NCBI GenBank assembly: GCA_023137315.1
Contig: JAGLPP010000063.1
Coordinates: 1 to 48,379, forward strand
DNA length: 48,379 nucleotides
Reading direction: 5' to 3'
From: Bacteriovoracaceae bacterium
GTDB lineage: Bacteria > Bdellovibrionota > Bacteriovoracia > Bacteriovoracales > Bacteriovoracaceae
The notes below the pieces were generated by a model, which searched no databases, was not told the DNA's origin, and was given only the letters and a program-made list of their open reading frames with translations. Of the stretch, positions 9,825 to 17,037 are shown one piece after another (positions within the stretch are counted from its first letter, which is position 1; every line of letters begins with the position of its first letter). A program made the translations under genes and the position numbers.

Positions 9825-9847
9825 TATTTGTCTATGAAAAAATCTTT

Positions 9848-10069
9848 CTATTGCATTCGTCTGACTTTAACCAGATCGTTTTCTCCATCCACACCGATAT
9901 AGTGTCCGTCATTTTTTTCCCATATTTTTACTTCCGGTTGATAACGGTCTGAGTAATGGTATTTGAATTCAGCTTGTTGCCATTTTTGACCATTTGTAAG
10001 TTCAAAAACAGTACTTCCATTACATCCTTTAAATCTTCCGTTGATATGTGATTCAATCTTTAATTTCAT
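9848..10069 (-). CDS. Small conserved hypothetical protein (73 aa)
   Basis: 73 aa without signal peptide, started by an ATG preceded by GGAGTG. The core ESHINGRFKGCNGSTVFELT, followed by NGQKWQQAEFKYHYSDRYQP, matches a small cytoplasmic protein type that I recall from many unrelated bacteria, in which the NGQ-W-QQ and repeated Tyr/His segments are the hallmark. No function is known to me. It has its own terminator region shared with the convergent lipoprotein gene and about 300 bases of apparently non-coding DNA upstream. Confidence 0.78.
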   Translation of the reverse strand: MKLKIESHINGRFKGCNGSTVFELTNGQKWQQAEFKYHYSDRYQPEVKIWEKNDGHYIGVDGENDLVKVRRMQ

Positions 10070-10375
10070 ATTGGCACTCCATTTTTTGTTGTAAGCCCGT
10101 TGTATTTGACGAATGTGAATGTAGCAGAAGAAAAGTAAGGAATCCTCTAACTTTTTCTTACATCTTGACGAAATCCTGATAAAACTTTTTCTTGCGAAGA
10201 ATACTTAATGTGATTTTAAGAGGTTGAGGGGTTTGAGTATTATAGTATGAAAATATCCAACAGACAATGGTTTGCGTTATTGTGAAGATCCTAACACAAT
10301 GACAATAAGTAAAAGTAAGAAAAGTAAGAAAATAGAAAGTTTTGCTTGTAAGAGCAAGGAAAAGAAAAATTCTTT
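10070..10375. other. Intergenic stretch without a recognised gene
   Basis: 306 bases between two minus-strand genes. It is A-rich with short repeated AAGTAAG words near 10307-10332. A weak 5-bp hairpin (TTGCT/AGCAA, 10342-10357) with a T-rich tail on the minus strand may end the upstream oxidoreductase transcript. The promoter for the 73-aa gene should lie here, but no convincing -35/-10 pair was seen. No ORF with a good start. Confidence 0.5.
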
Positions 10376-13180
10376 TTAACCAAGGGCCATGGCAAGAATT
10401 TGTACGGGATGAAGGTGTTTTTTTCCAGGAACGCCGTGTCTCATTTGCATGAGGCATGATGAGCAGTCTGAAGCGCCAATGTCGATGTTGTCATCATCCA
10501 GGGCACTGAAAAGGGATGAGGCGATTTTCATGCTTGTTTGGTAATTTTTGGTTCTTATTCCATAGGTTCCGGCCATGCCACAGCAGCCACAATCCAGGTT
10601 TCTAATTTTAAGTTCAGGTATAAAGGATAATAATTCAACGCTTGAAGGATTTTGTTGCTGAACCTTGTAATGGCATGGGAAATGATATCCCACGGTTATT
10701 TTCAGTGGACGTAGATTTGGTTTTTTTTCCCTGATAATCTGCAGAAGAAACTCTGTTGCATTTTGAACTTTTTTCGATATCAGGCGTGAGTTATCCGTGG
10801 CAAGTATTGTCGGATACTCCTTGCTTATCATTAATGCGGCAGATGGTTCTGTGCACAGGATTGTTTTTCCATCACGGGCATACTCTAAAAGGGACAGGAT
10901 ATTTTTTGAAGCGATCTTTTTGACTGATTTTGTGTTTCCATAAGTGTATTCCACAATTCCGCAGCTTGATGGTGCGATTATTTCCACAGGAATATTCAAG
11001 GTTTTCAGAACCTTGAAAAATGCGTTACTGATTTCCGTATCAATGAAGGCAGCAAATATATCACTAAAGTAAACTATGCCGTCGGGGCCGTTGTGTGATT
11101 TTGCCTTCAGACGATGATTTGAAACGGGTGGAAATGTTCGTTTGGATGTGATGCCCGCAAAAAGGTCCATCATTTTTCTTGCTGGCCATAAGGTCGAAAT
11201 TAAATTGAATATTTTTGGAAAGTGTCCACCCAAAATGATGGCATCTTGAAGTTTCTGGATAATTTGAATCTCAATTGAGGTTCCGGTTTTTTGTGAAAGG
11301 AGTGATCGAAGTTCAAAAACAAGTTCGGCCACACTGATGCCGCTTGGGCAATCCTTTTCACAGGTTTTACAGCCCAGGCAAAGGTCTGAGATTTCCTTGA
11401 TCATCTCCAAGGGGTTTTCACCCAATTCTCCGTTTATCATACTTCTTATAATGTTAATTTTTGCTCTTGGGCTGGCAATCTCTCTTCCAAGCACTTTAAA
11501 AAGTGGACACATATCCGAATCTAAAAGTGTTGATCGGCATTCTCCGCAACCATTGCATTTTTCGATGGTTTCCCTCATCGTATCGCTGTTCCAGGCAAGT
11601 GATGTGGTGAAATGTTTTGGGCGATAGTTATCACCGTAACGAATATGGTTTTTCCAATCATCAAAATCCTGACATCCGGTTTTCTTGTCGGGATTGAGGA
11701 TTCCAGCAGGATCAAAGATCCTCTTTACTTCCTTGAAAACATTAAATAGTTTTTCACCATATTGTTTTTTTATAAAAGGCGCTCGCAGGAATCCATCACC
11801 GTGTTCACCGCTTATGGTTCCACCTGAATTCAGTGTAAGGTCATATATCTCTTCACAAAGAGATGGTAAAAATTCATAGGTGGCCTTGTTTTTCAGATCC
11901 AAAAACGGTCGGAGGTGTACTGTACCGTCGCCGGCGTGTCCGAATGTTAGAAAATTTATTCCACGTGCTGTAAGAATTTTTTCCGCACCTTCAAGATAGT
12001 TTTTGAGTTTGTGTGGTTCGACACAGACATCTTCGATCAGTGGTACCGGTTGATACTTGCCTGGAACACGATTTATCATTCCGGCGATGTGACGCCTCAT
12101 CTGCCAGACAGTTTCACGCTGTGGCCCGTTGTTATAAATGGAAATTCCCATGCCAAGTCCGCTTTTCAGGATGATTTCACTCTTGATTTTCTCGATGTTG
12201 TCATGGATGGAATCCATATGATCGGCCTCAAGTTCAACAAGTAGAATGACTTTAATATCCTGTGGAAAGAGCTTCCTGTAAATCTCAACTTCCCTGGCCA
12301 TATCGAGACAAACGTTATCAATTATTTCAACGGCCGATGGAGAGTAGGCGAGAAGTCTTGACGACGCCTCTGCCGCCTTAAGGCGGTCGGAAAATGTGAG
12401 TGCTATCAGCTTTGAACAGATCGGAGTATTGCAGATACCAAGTTCCGCTTCAAGTAAAAGTCCAAGTGTTCCCTCCGATGAAACAAAAAGTTTTGATAGA
12501 TCAATATTGTCATGATCGAGAACGTCTTTTAGAAGGTAACCATGGCGGTTCCTCGGTGTCTTGGGCCAGTTTTGTTCTATAAGTTTTTGATTTGGAAGAA
12601 GAAGTTTATGGATGTCATTGTGAAGCTTGTCGGAAGTGTGCAGTTTCCTTTTTTCAAGTTGAACGATTGAACCATCAGAAAGCATGACCTTAAGACGTCT
12701 GATCCATTTTGAGGTCATTCCGTATTTCAGGGAATGGGCACCAGTGGAGTTATTGGCCACCATCCCACCGATTGTGCAGCGGTTGTAAGTGGCCGGATCC
12801 GGGCCAAAAATTTTTTTATACGGTGCGAGCTTTGAGTTTAAATATCCAGGTATCACTCCAGGGCCTGCAACGATGTGATTATTGTCTGGATCAATTTTTT
12901 TTATGTCGTTCATAAAAACGGAAAAATCGACAACGATGCCTGAAGTCAGTGATTCGCCTGCCAGACCGGTTCCTGCACCCCTGGGGGCCACAGGTAGTCC
13001 CCGGTTTTTTGCAAAGTCTAGCAGGTGATAAAGATCATTTTCATTTTTGGGTTCACAAACCAGCGTTGGCATTATTTTGAACATGGAGGCATCAGTGGAA
13101 TACAAGGTGCGTATGATCGTTGAATCGTGGACGTTTCCGTCGATTTTATTTCGAAGTGTTTTTAGATCGTTTTTAAACAT
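10376..13180 (-). CDS. FAD-linked oxidase / Fe-S (GlcD-GlcF type) fusion dehydrogenase
   Basis: 934 aa from ATG 13180 (the frame runs to a TTG at 13249; no strong ribosome site at either). Domains in order: FAD-binding PCMH domain (APRGAGTGLAGESLTSG; IGGMVANNSTGAHSLKYG), FAD-oxidase C-terminal domain (TFGHAGDGTVHLRPF; ISGEHGDGFLRAPF), a 4Fe-4S pair (CNGCGEC and CLGCKTCEKDCPSG), and a CCG cysteine-rich domain (FPCHYK; CGCCGMAGTYG). This is the fused layout of E. coli YdiJ-like D-2-hydroxyacid (2-hydroxyglutarate or lactate) dehydrogenases. It oxidises a 2-hydroxyacid and passes electrons to a quinone or carrier. The gene is divergent from a 2[4Fe-4S] ferredoxin, which may be a partner. Substrate not determinable. 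Confidence 0.9.
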   Translation of the reverse strand: MFKNDLKTLRNKIDGNVHDSTIIRTLYSTDASMFKIMPTLVCEPKNENDLYHLLDFAKNRGLPVAPRGAGTGLAGESLTSGIVVDFSVFMNDIKKIDPDNNHIVAGPGVIPGYLNSKLAPYKKIFGPDPATYNRCTIGGMVANNSTGAHSLKYGMTSKWIRRLKVMLSDGSIVQLEKRKLHTSDKLHNDIHKLLLPNQKLIEQNWPKTPRNRHGYLLKDVLDHDNIDLSKLFVSSEGTLGLLLEAELGICNTPICSKLIALTFSDRLKAAEASSRLLAYSPSAVEIIDNVCLDMAREVEIYRKLFPQDIKVILLVELEADHMDSIHDNIEKIKSEIILKSGLGMGISIYNNGPQRETVWQMRRHIAGMINRVPGKYQPVPLIEDVCVEPHKLKNYLEGAEKILTARGINFLTFGHAGDGTVHLRPFLDLKNKATYEFLPSLCEEIYDLTLNSGGTISGEHGDGFLRAPFIKKQYGEKLFNVFKEVKRIFDPAGILNPDKKTGCQDFDDWKNHIRYGDNYRPKHFTTSLAWNSDTMRETIEKCNGCGECRSTLLDSDMCPLFKVLGREIASPRAKINIIRSMINGELGENPLEMIKEISDLCLGCKTCEKDCPSGISVAELVFELRSLLSQKTGTSIEIQIIQKLQDAIILGGHFPKIFNLISTLWPARKMMDLFAGITSKRTFPPVSNHRLKAKSHNGPDGIVYFSDIFAAFIDTEISNAFFKVLKTLNIPVEIIAPSSCGIVEYTYGNTKSVKKIASKNILSLLEYARDGKTILCTEPSAALMISKEYPTILATDNSRLISKKVQNATEFLLQIIREKKPNLRPLKITVGYHFPCHYKVQQQNPSSVELLSFIPELKIRNLDCGCCGMAGTYGIRTKNYQTSMKIASSLFSALDDDNIDIGASDCSSCLMQMRHGVPGKKHLHPVQILAMALG

Positions 13181-13290
13181 GTACTGATATAGAATCACGT
13201 TTGTAAATGTTTGAAAAGAACTTGAAAAAATGTGTCCCTTGAAGGACAATCGAGTTGGAAATTTCTAAGATGTTTTATACGGAGGATTCT

Positions 13291-13461
13291 ATGGCATACA
13301 AAATTTCTGATGAGTGTACGATGTGTGGAGCTTGTGTTCCAGAATGTCCGGTTGATTGTATTTCAGAAGGTGATGACAAGTACGTTATTGATGCCGCAAA
13401 ATGTACGGATTGTGGAGCATGTGCTGAAGTATGTCCCATGGAAGCAATTTCACAGGCGTAG
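13291..13461 (+). CDS. 2[4Fe-4S] ferredoxin
   Basis: 56 aa, the standard size of clostridial-type ferredoxins. GGAGGA precedes ATG 13291; a longer in-frame start at 13255 would add 12 residues with no ribosome site. Two CxxCxxCxxxCP motifs are intact (C9, C12, C15, C19 and C38, C41, C44, C48), each Cys set binding one [4Fe-4S] cluster cooperatively across the two halves. There is an extra Cys at 23. It carries low-potential electrons in the cytoplasm. It is divergent from the FAD/Fe-S dehydrogenase, and its stop lies 4 bases from the convergent lipoprotein gene. Confidence 0.95.
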   Translation: MAYKISDECTMCGACVPECPVDCISEGDDKYVIDAAKCTDCGACAEVCPMEAISQA

Positions 13462-13465
13462 TTTT

Positions 13466-14341
13466 TTAGAATTTTGAGTAAACCGGTTTTTCATGGTTTC
13501 TGAGTCTTAGGGGTCTGCTTGTTGGAGGATCCATATAATACAGTTCATGTATATGATCTCCGTATTCCCTGATGCGTAAAAAATCCTTATGTCTTTGGAC
13601 GTAGGATCTAAGTGCCAGATATCGGTAACCTCCAAGATTGATGTACGATCGGACTGGGGAGTCGAGATTTTTTCCAAAAAATTCCCCTGCACCGGCGATC
13701 ATGTGTGGGATAACTGTTCCAAGGTCATTCGAAGTTCCAGAGCTGGTAATTTGGGCCTTCCAGAGGGTGTGATCTTCATGTAGTCCGTCACTTTGGCGAT
13801 GGCGGATAAGATCTATCGCTTTCACTGTAACAATTCTCTTATAAATGTAAGTTGTATGGGTTGTTGAATGATAGTCGTAAATTTCTCTGAGACGATTTTT
13901 GTTGTTAATGATTGGAAGATCATATTTGTTTTTTCTTGTGTCGTAGGATGCGACTCTCTTGCTTTTTCCTGAAATCGGAAGAGTGTGGGTTTTGGTGATT
14001 TTTATTGGATAGCTTCCTCCGTAAAAAAGCAATATACCAATTTCGGCCTTTTCCGGGGTTTTGGCGGCCACAAATCCATTGACTTCCAACGCGGCATAGA
14101 GATAGTCGGAAAATTTTCTAAAATGTGAATTCATGTGAGAAATGTTCGGGTTGGCCGGGAAGATAAAAAACTTTTTGGATGAGAGGGTGATATCTTTTAA
14201 GATCTGTCCCTGGATGTTTAAGTAGAGTTTTCTTTCCGATTCCGTAAATACTGGATGGTTGTCGTAATCGTTGTCGTAGCTTCCGGTTGTACAGGAAACA
14301 ATTAGTGCGAAAATCACCATGTGAAGAAAACAATTATTCAT
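13466..14341 (-). CDS. Hypothetical lipoprotein
   Basis: 291 aa with a lipoprotein signal peptide ending ALIVSC. The mature part has an alpha/beta look, with LYAALEVNGFVAAKTPEKAEIGILLFYG resembling (in pieces of that stretch) the DUF4136 idea of a lipoprotein whose middle helix is followed by a strand ending in a small residue; that resemblance is weak. There are repeated Tyr/His segments in the C-terminal half. It lies downstream of lexA on the same strand. The start ATG abuts a perfect 10-bp inverted repeat that would hide the ribosome site in the mRNA, so translation may be controlled. Function unknown. Confidence 0.75.
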   Translation of the reverse strand: MNNCFLHMVIFALIVSCTTGSYDNDYDNHPVFTESERKLYLNIQGQILKDITLSSKKFFIFPANPNISHMNSHFRKFSDYLYAALEVNGFVAAKTPEKAEIGILLFYGGSYPIKITKTHTLPISGKSKRVASYDTRKNKYDLPIINNKNRLREIYDYHSTTHTTYIYKRIVTVKAIDLIRHRQSDGLHEDHTLWKAQITSSGTSNDLGTVIPHMIAGAGEFFGKNLDSPVRSYINLGGYRYLALRSYVQRHKDFLRIREYGDHIHELYYMDPPTSRPLRLRNHEKPVYSKF

Positions 14342-14367
14342 ATGTGTTCTTTTCGAGAGAACACATA
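14341..14367 (-). promoter_or_regulatory. Hairpin covering the ribosome site of the lipoprotein gene
   Basis: Perfect inverted repeat TATGTGTTCT (14341-14350) and AGAACACATA (14358-14367) with a 7-base loop. In the minus-strand mRNA the 3' arm contains the only purine-rich segment (AAAAGAA) upstream of the start and runs into the ATG itself. As RNA it would block initiation; as DNA it could be an operator. Confidence 0.6.
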
Positions 14368-14405
14368 AAGTGGTTTAATTAATCGTGATTAAAGGATGGA
14401 CAGGG

Positions 14406-14433
14406 AAAAAGGTGCCCTAGTGTGACGCACTAG
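14406..14433 (-). terminator. Probable lexA terminator
   Basis: On the minus strand a CTAGTG/CACTAG stem (14428-14433 with 14417-14422, loop of 5) starts inside the lexA stop codon and is followed by GGCACC and five T's. An alternative GTGC/GCAC stem ends nearer the T-tract. Moderate strength. Confidence 0.5.
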
Positions 14434-15035
14434 TAGGAACGAACAAGTCCAACAATGACTCCGACAATTCTGAAATCCCTGTCAGGATCGACGATAATTG
14501 GAGACATGGTTTTATTGGCCGGATGAAGTTCGATACAGTCCGACTTTGGATGGAATTTTTTTACCGTTGCCTCTCCGTCGATAACTGCGACAACTGTCTG
14601 GCCTCTTGTGGCCTGTTGTTGCCATTTGCAGACAATGATGTCTCCGTCAAGAATATGATCATCTATCATTGAACTGCCTTGGACTGTCAGTGCGTAATAT
14701 CTGTGAGGGGCCCTTAGCATGTACTCGGGAACATTGATGGTTTCGGTTGGGTTTTCGATTGCCTCGATGGGAATACCGGCAGCGACATCTCCAAAAAGAG
14801 GAATTTCTGTCACAGGGTTGTTGTCATCCTTCAGGATTTTAAGCCCTTGGCGTGCGTTCCAGTCGCGGTACAGATAATTCGCATTCACGAGGTATTTGAT
14901 ATAGCGTTGGACCGAGCCGAAGGACTTAAACCCGAAGTGCTCCTTGATTTCTTTTTGGGTTGGAGCGTATCCGTTTGTGTGTGTGTAGGTTTTTATATAA
15001 TCGAAAACTTCTTTTTGTTTTGTTGTAATTCCCAT
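14430..15035 (-). CDS. lexA: LexA repressor
   Basis: 201 aa. N-terminal winged helix-turn-helix (about residues 1-65), with TQKEIKEHFGFKSFGSVQRY as recognition region, then an S24 autoprotease domain. The self-cleavage bond is A86-G87 in VAAGIP. The catalytic pair is S122 (QGSSM) and K159 (ATVKKF), all intact. LexA represses SOS genes and is cleaved after DNA damage with RecA. The ATG at 15035 is preferred: it lies 7 bases from a good -10 box, so the mRNA would be leaderless. A longer frame to a TTG at 15071 would begin inside the promoter. The promoter holds four 11-bp-spaced TTACGC-type repeats, probably autoregulatory. Confidence 0.96.
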   Translation of the reverse strand: MGITTKQKEVFDYIKTYTHTNGYAPTQKEIKEHFGFKSFGSVQRYIKYLVNANYLYRDWNARQGLKILKDDNNPVTEIPLFGDVAAGIPIEAIENPTETINVPEYMLRAPHRYYALTVQGSSMIDDHILDGDIIVCKWQQQATRGQTVVAVIDGEATVKKFHPKSDCIELHPANKTMSPIIVDPDRDFRIVGVIVGLVRSY

Positions 15036-15042
15036 AAAAACC

Positions 15043-15088
15043 AGTGTATGCGCAAAATATGCGTAAGTCAAGCGTAATCTTTGCGTAA
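15043..15088 (-). promoter_or_regulatory. lexA promoter with 11-bp-phased direct repeats (candidate LexA operator)
   Basis: Minus strand: -35 TTGACT (15071-15066), 17-bp spacer, -10 TACACT (15048-15043). Predicted +1 is at about 15036, one base before the lexA ATG. Three exact TTACGC words (15088-15083, 15077-15072, 15066-15061) and one variant TTGCGC (15055-15050) recur every 11 bp through the promoter. Confidence 0.8.
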
Positions 15089-15111
15089 AAAATGACAGTA
15101 TTGAAACACAC

Positions 15112-17034
15112 TTACATGTCGTAGCTTACTGTTAAACCTGCGCCGAGTTTGAATCTGGATGTTTCGTACTTTTCCATCGGCGGGAAGCGGTTCTCGATAG
15201 TTCTTTTTTCGATGCCGATATAGATCATTTCAGAAATACTTATATTTTTGCCAAATCTCCAAGAGAGATCAAGTCTTCCGTTAAACTCATAACCGTTTTG
15301 AATTTCCAAACGTGGTGTTGCCTTGCCGAAATGAAAAAGTCCACCAAGTTCTCCGGTGAGAAACAGCGTGCTTTGATCGAAGAAAATTTTTCCAAATTTT
15401 AGTTCAGCGAATTGGGTTGTCTCATTGTAGATATCAATTGAAGATACTGAGGAAGTATTATTTGGCCCATACGTTACATTGATTCTGGCGTAAGGCTGGT
15501 CTATTACTCCCGGACCAGCCTTTATGAATATTGTTGGTTTATAAAAATAGAGTGCGTAGGCGAAGAGCATGGTGCTACGGGTGTTTTTCTGATTTGTGCT
15601 AATCTCCAGATCCTTGCGAAATTCCCTTTTTCCTGTCTGAAATTCGGCACCAAAACCCCATGTTTTATTTGTTCTTCTGTTTATGTTAACAAGAATGTCG
15701 GTAATATCCTTGTTCCGTAATTTTTTTTCCTGGAATTTTCCTGAACAGGTCAATCTCTCTGTTGTTGGCATGATGCCAGCGCTGGCGTGTGTTTCACCGA
15801 TTCTGTATTTTCCACCTTCAGTTAGTTCCACCTGCTCTTTAATTTCATTGATTGCGGATTCCCTGTCGCCGTTATTTATACCGACGATCGGGGAGATTTT
15901 TTTGTTAAGATTATTTTGCATTGATAGCAGATTGTTTTTATCGATTTGTGGGATATCGTCTTTTTTAACTACAAAACCTTTCGTGGCATCAAGTTCAAGT
16001 CCCTCCGGGGCCGCATAGTTTCCTGTTGTCGAGGTGATTCCGCCGATATCTTCGGATGGAATATATACTTTGTTGACTTCGTCGAATTTTGCCGTTTTTT
16101 CCGGTGGAATGTAAATTCCAGTATTGGAATCAATATATCCGCCAGCACGAGGAGCGAATTTTTCTGTTTTTTCATCGAAGAATCCTTCTGGTGGTGGATC
16201 ATCTGCAACAACTGCTTCGACAGTTCCATCAACCTTTTTCTCTGGTACGGATTTAGCTGTATCGGCGACGTTGATGATTTCTTCCGTCTTTTTTGCTTCC
16301 AATAAATTTTTATTTTTTTTGAGAAGTGAAAATTGTGTGGGATTGATTTTTACGGGGACTGTGGCCCGTTTGAGATTGTTGACTGCACTGGCAAATCGAC
16401 CTGGTTTTACTTCAACGGCACCTTCTTTTTCCAAAAGTTTGTCAAATTCCGAAAATTCGTCAAATTCATTAGTGGCCGCCTGCTTCAGCGTGATCTGATC
16501 GCTGTTCCACGATGCGGACGTGTCAGTTACCATTTTCAGTTTGTGACGAATCCTTCTTTTTTGTGGAATTTTTGCCATTGCCACATTCCCTTGGAAGGTA
16601 ATTATGGACGTGTTGTTAATGGCAGGATTGTAAATGGTTTGAAAATCAGTTCCACGCACTCCAAGTGCGGCAGATCTTGTTTTTATAAAAAGTTTCTTTT
16701 TGTCTTTTTTCAGGGAGGTTCTGATTTTTCCAGTCAACAGTCCGAGAATGCTGCCTTTTTTTGGATCGGATTTTTTAATAATAAGTTTGGAGTTTGGGCC
16801 GAGTGTTGTTGTGGAGTTGTCAAAAAACTTTATTTTAAGGACACTTCTATCGTATGTGAGAATCGAACTATCCTCTCGTAAACGGTCACCGCGTTTTATC
16901 CTGACGGCATTTCGTTTGTGTGGGGATAGTTGTGTCGCTTTTCCCTTTATAAAGGCAACCCTGGCCACATATGGTTTTGCATCGGTTTGCAGGGAAACGG
17001 ACACTAAAAAAAATAAAATTATTATTTTGTTCAT
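15112..17034 (-). CDS. Exported FecR-domain protein, paralog 2
   Basis: 640 aa. Signal peptide (residues 1-19, ending TDAKP) and then a FecR domain (about 22-165), with KRGDRLREDSSILTYDRS, TLGPNSKLII and the conserved ALGVRGTDFQTIYN. Residues about 278-352 are a proline-rich array of 15-16-residue repeats (TGIYIPPEKTAKFDE type). The C-terminal 200 residues alternate polar and hydrophobic residues and look like outer-membrane beta-strands. Classical FecR is an inner-membrane sigma-factor regulator; this one has no membrane span and no sigma factor beside it, so a structural or signalling role in the periplasm is inferred. It starts 3 bases after the stop of its paralog, so the two form an operon. 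Confidence 0.85.
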   Translation of the reverse strand: MNKIIILFFLVSVSLQTDAKPYVARVAFIKGKATQLSPHKRNAVRIKRGDRLREDSSILTYDRSVLKIKFFDNSTTTLGPNSKLIIKKSDPKKGSILGLLTGKIRTSLKKDKKKLFIKTRSAALGVRGTDFQTIYNPAINNTSIITFQGNVAMAKIPQKRRIRHKLKMVTDTSASWNSDQITLKQAATNEFDEFSEFDKLLEKEGAVEVKPGRFASAVNNLKRATVPVKINPTQFSLLKKNKNLLEAKKTEEIINVADTAKSVPEKKVDGTVEAVVADDPPPEGFFDEKTEKFAPRAGGYIDSNTGIYIPPEKTAKFDEVNKVYIPSEDIGGITSTTGNYAAPEGLELDATKGFVVKKDDIPQIDKNNLLSMQNNLNKKISPIVGINNGDRESAINEIKEQVELTEGGKYRIGETHASAGIMPTTERLTCSGKFQEKKLRNKDITDILVNINRRTNKTWGFGAEFQTGKREFRKDLEISTNQKNTRSTMLFAYALYFYKPTIFIKAGPGVIDQPYARINVTYGPNNTSSVSSIDIYNETTQFAELKFGKIFFDQSTLFLTGELGGLFHFGKATPRLEIQNGYEFNGRLDLSWRFGKNISISEMIYIGIEKRTIENRFPPMEKYETSRFKLGAGLTVSYDM

Positions 17035-17037
17035 AAA

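Noticed and set aside
15036-15071. N-terminal extension of LexA from a TTG at 15071
   Set aside because: It would start within the -35 element of the lexA promoter, and the family N-terminus fits the ATG at 15035.
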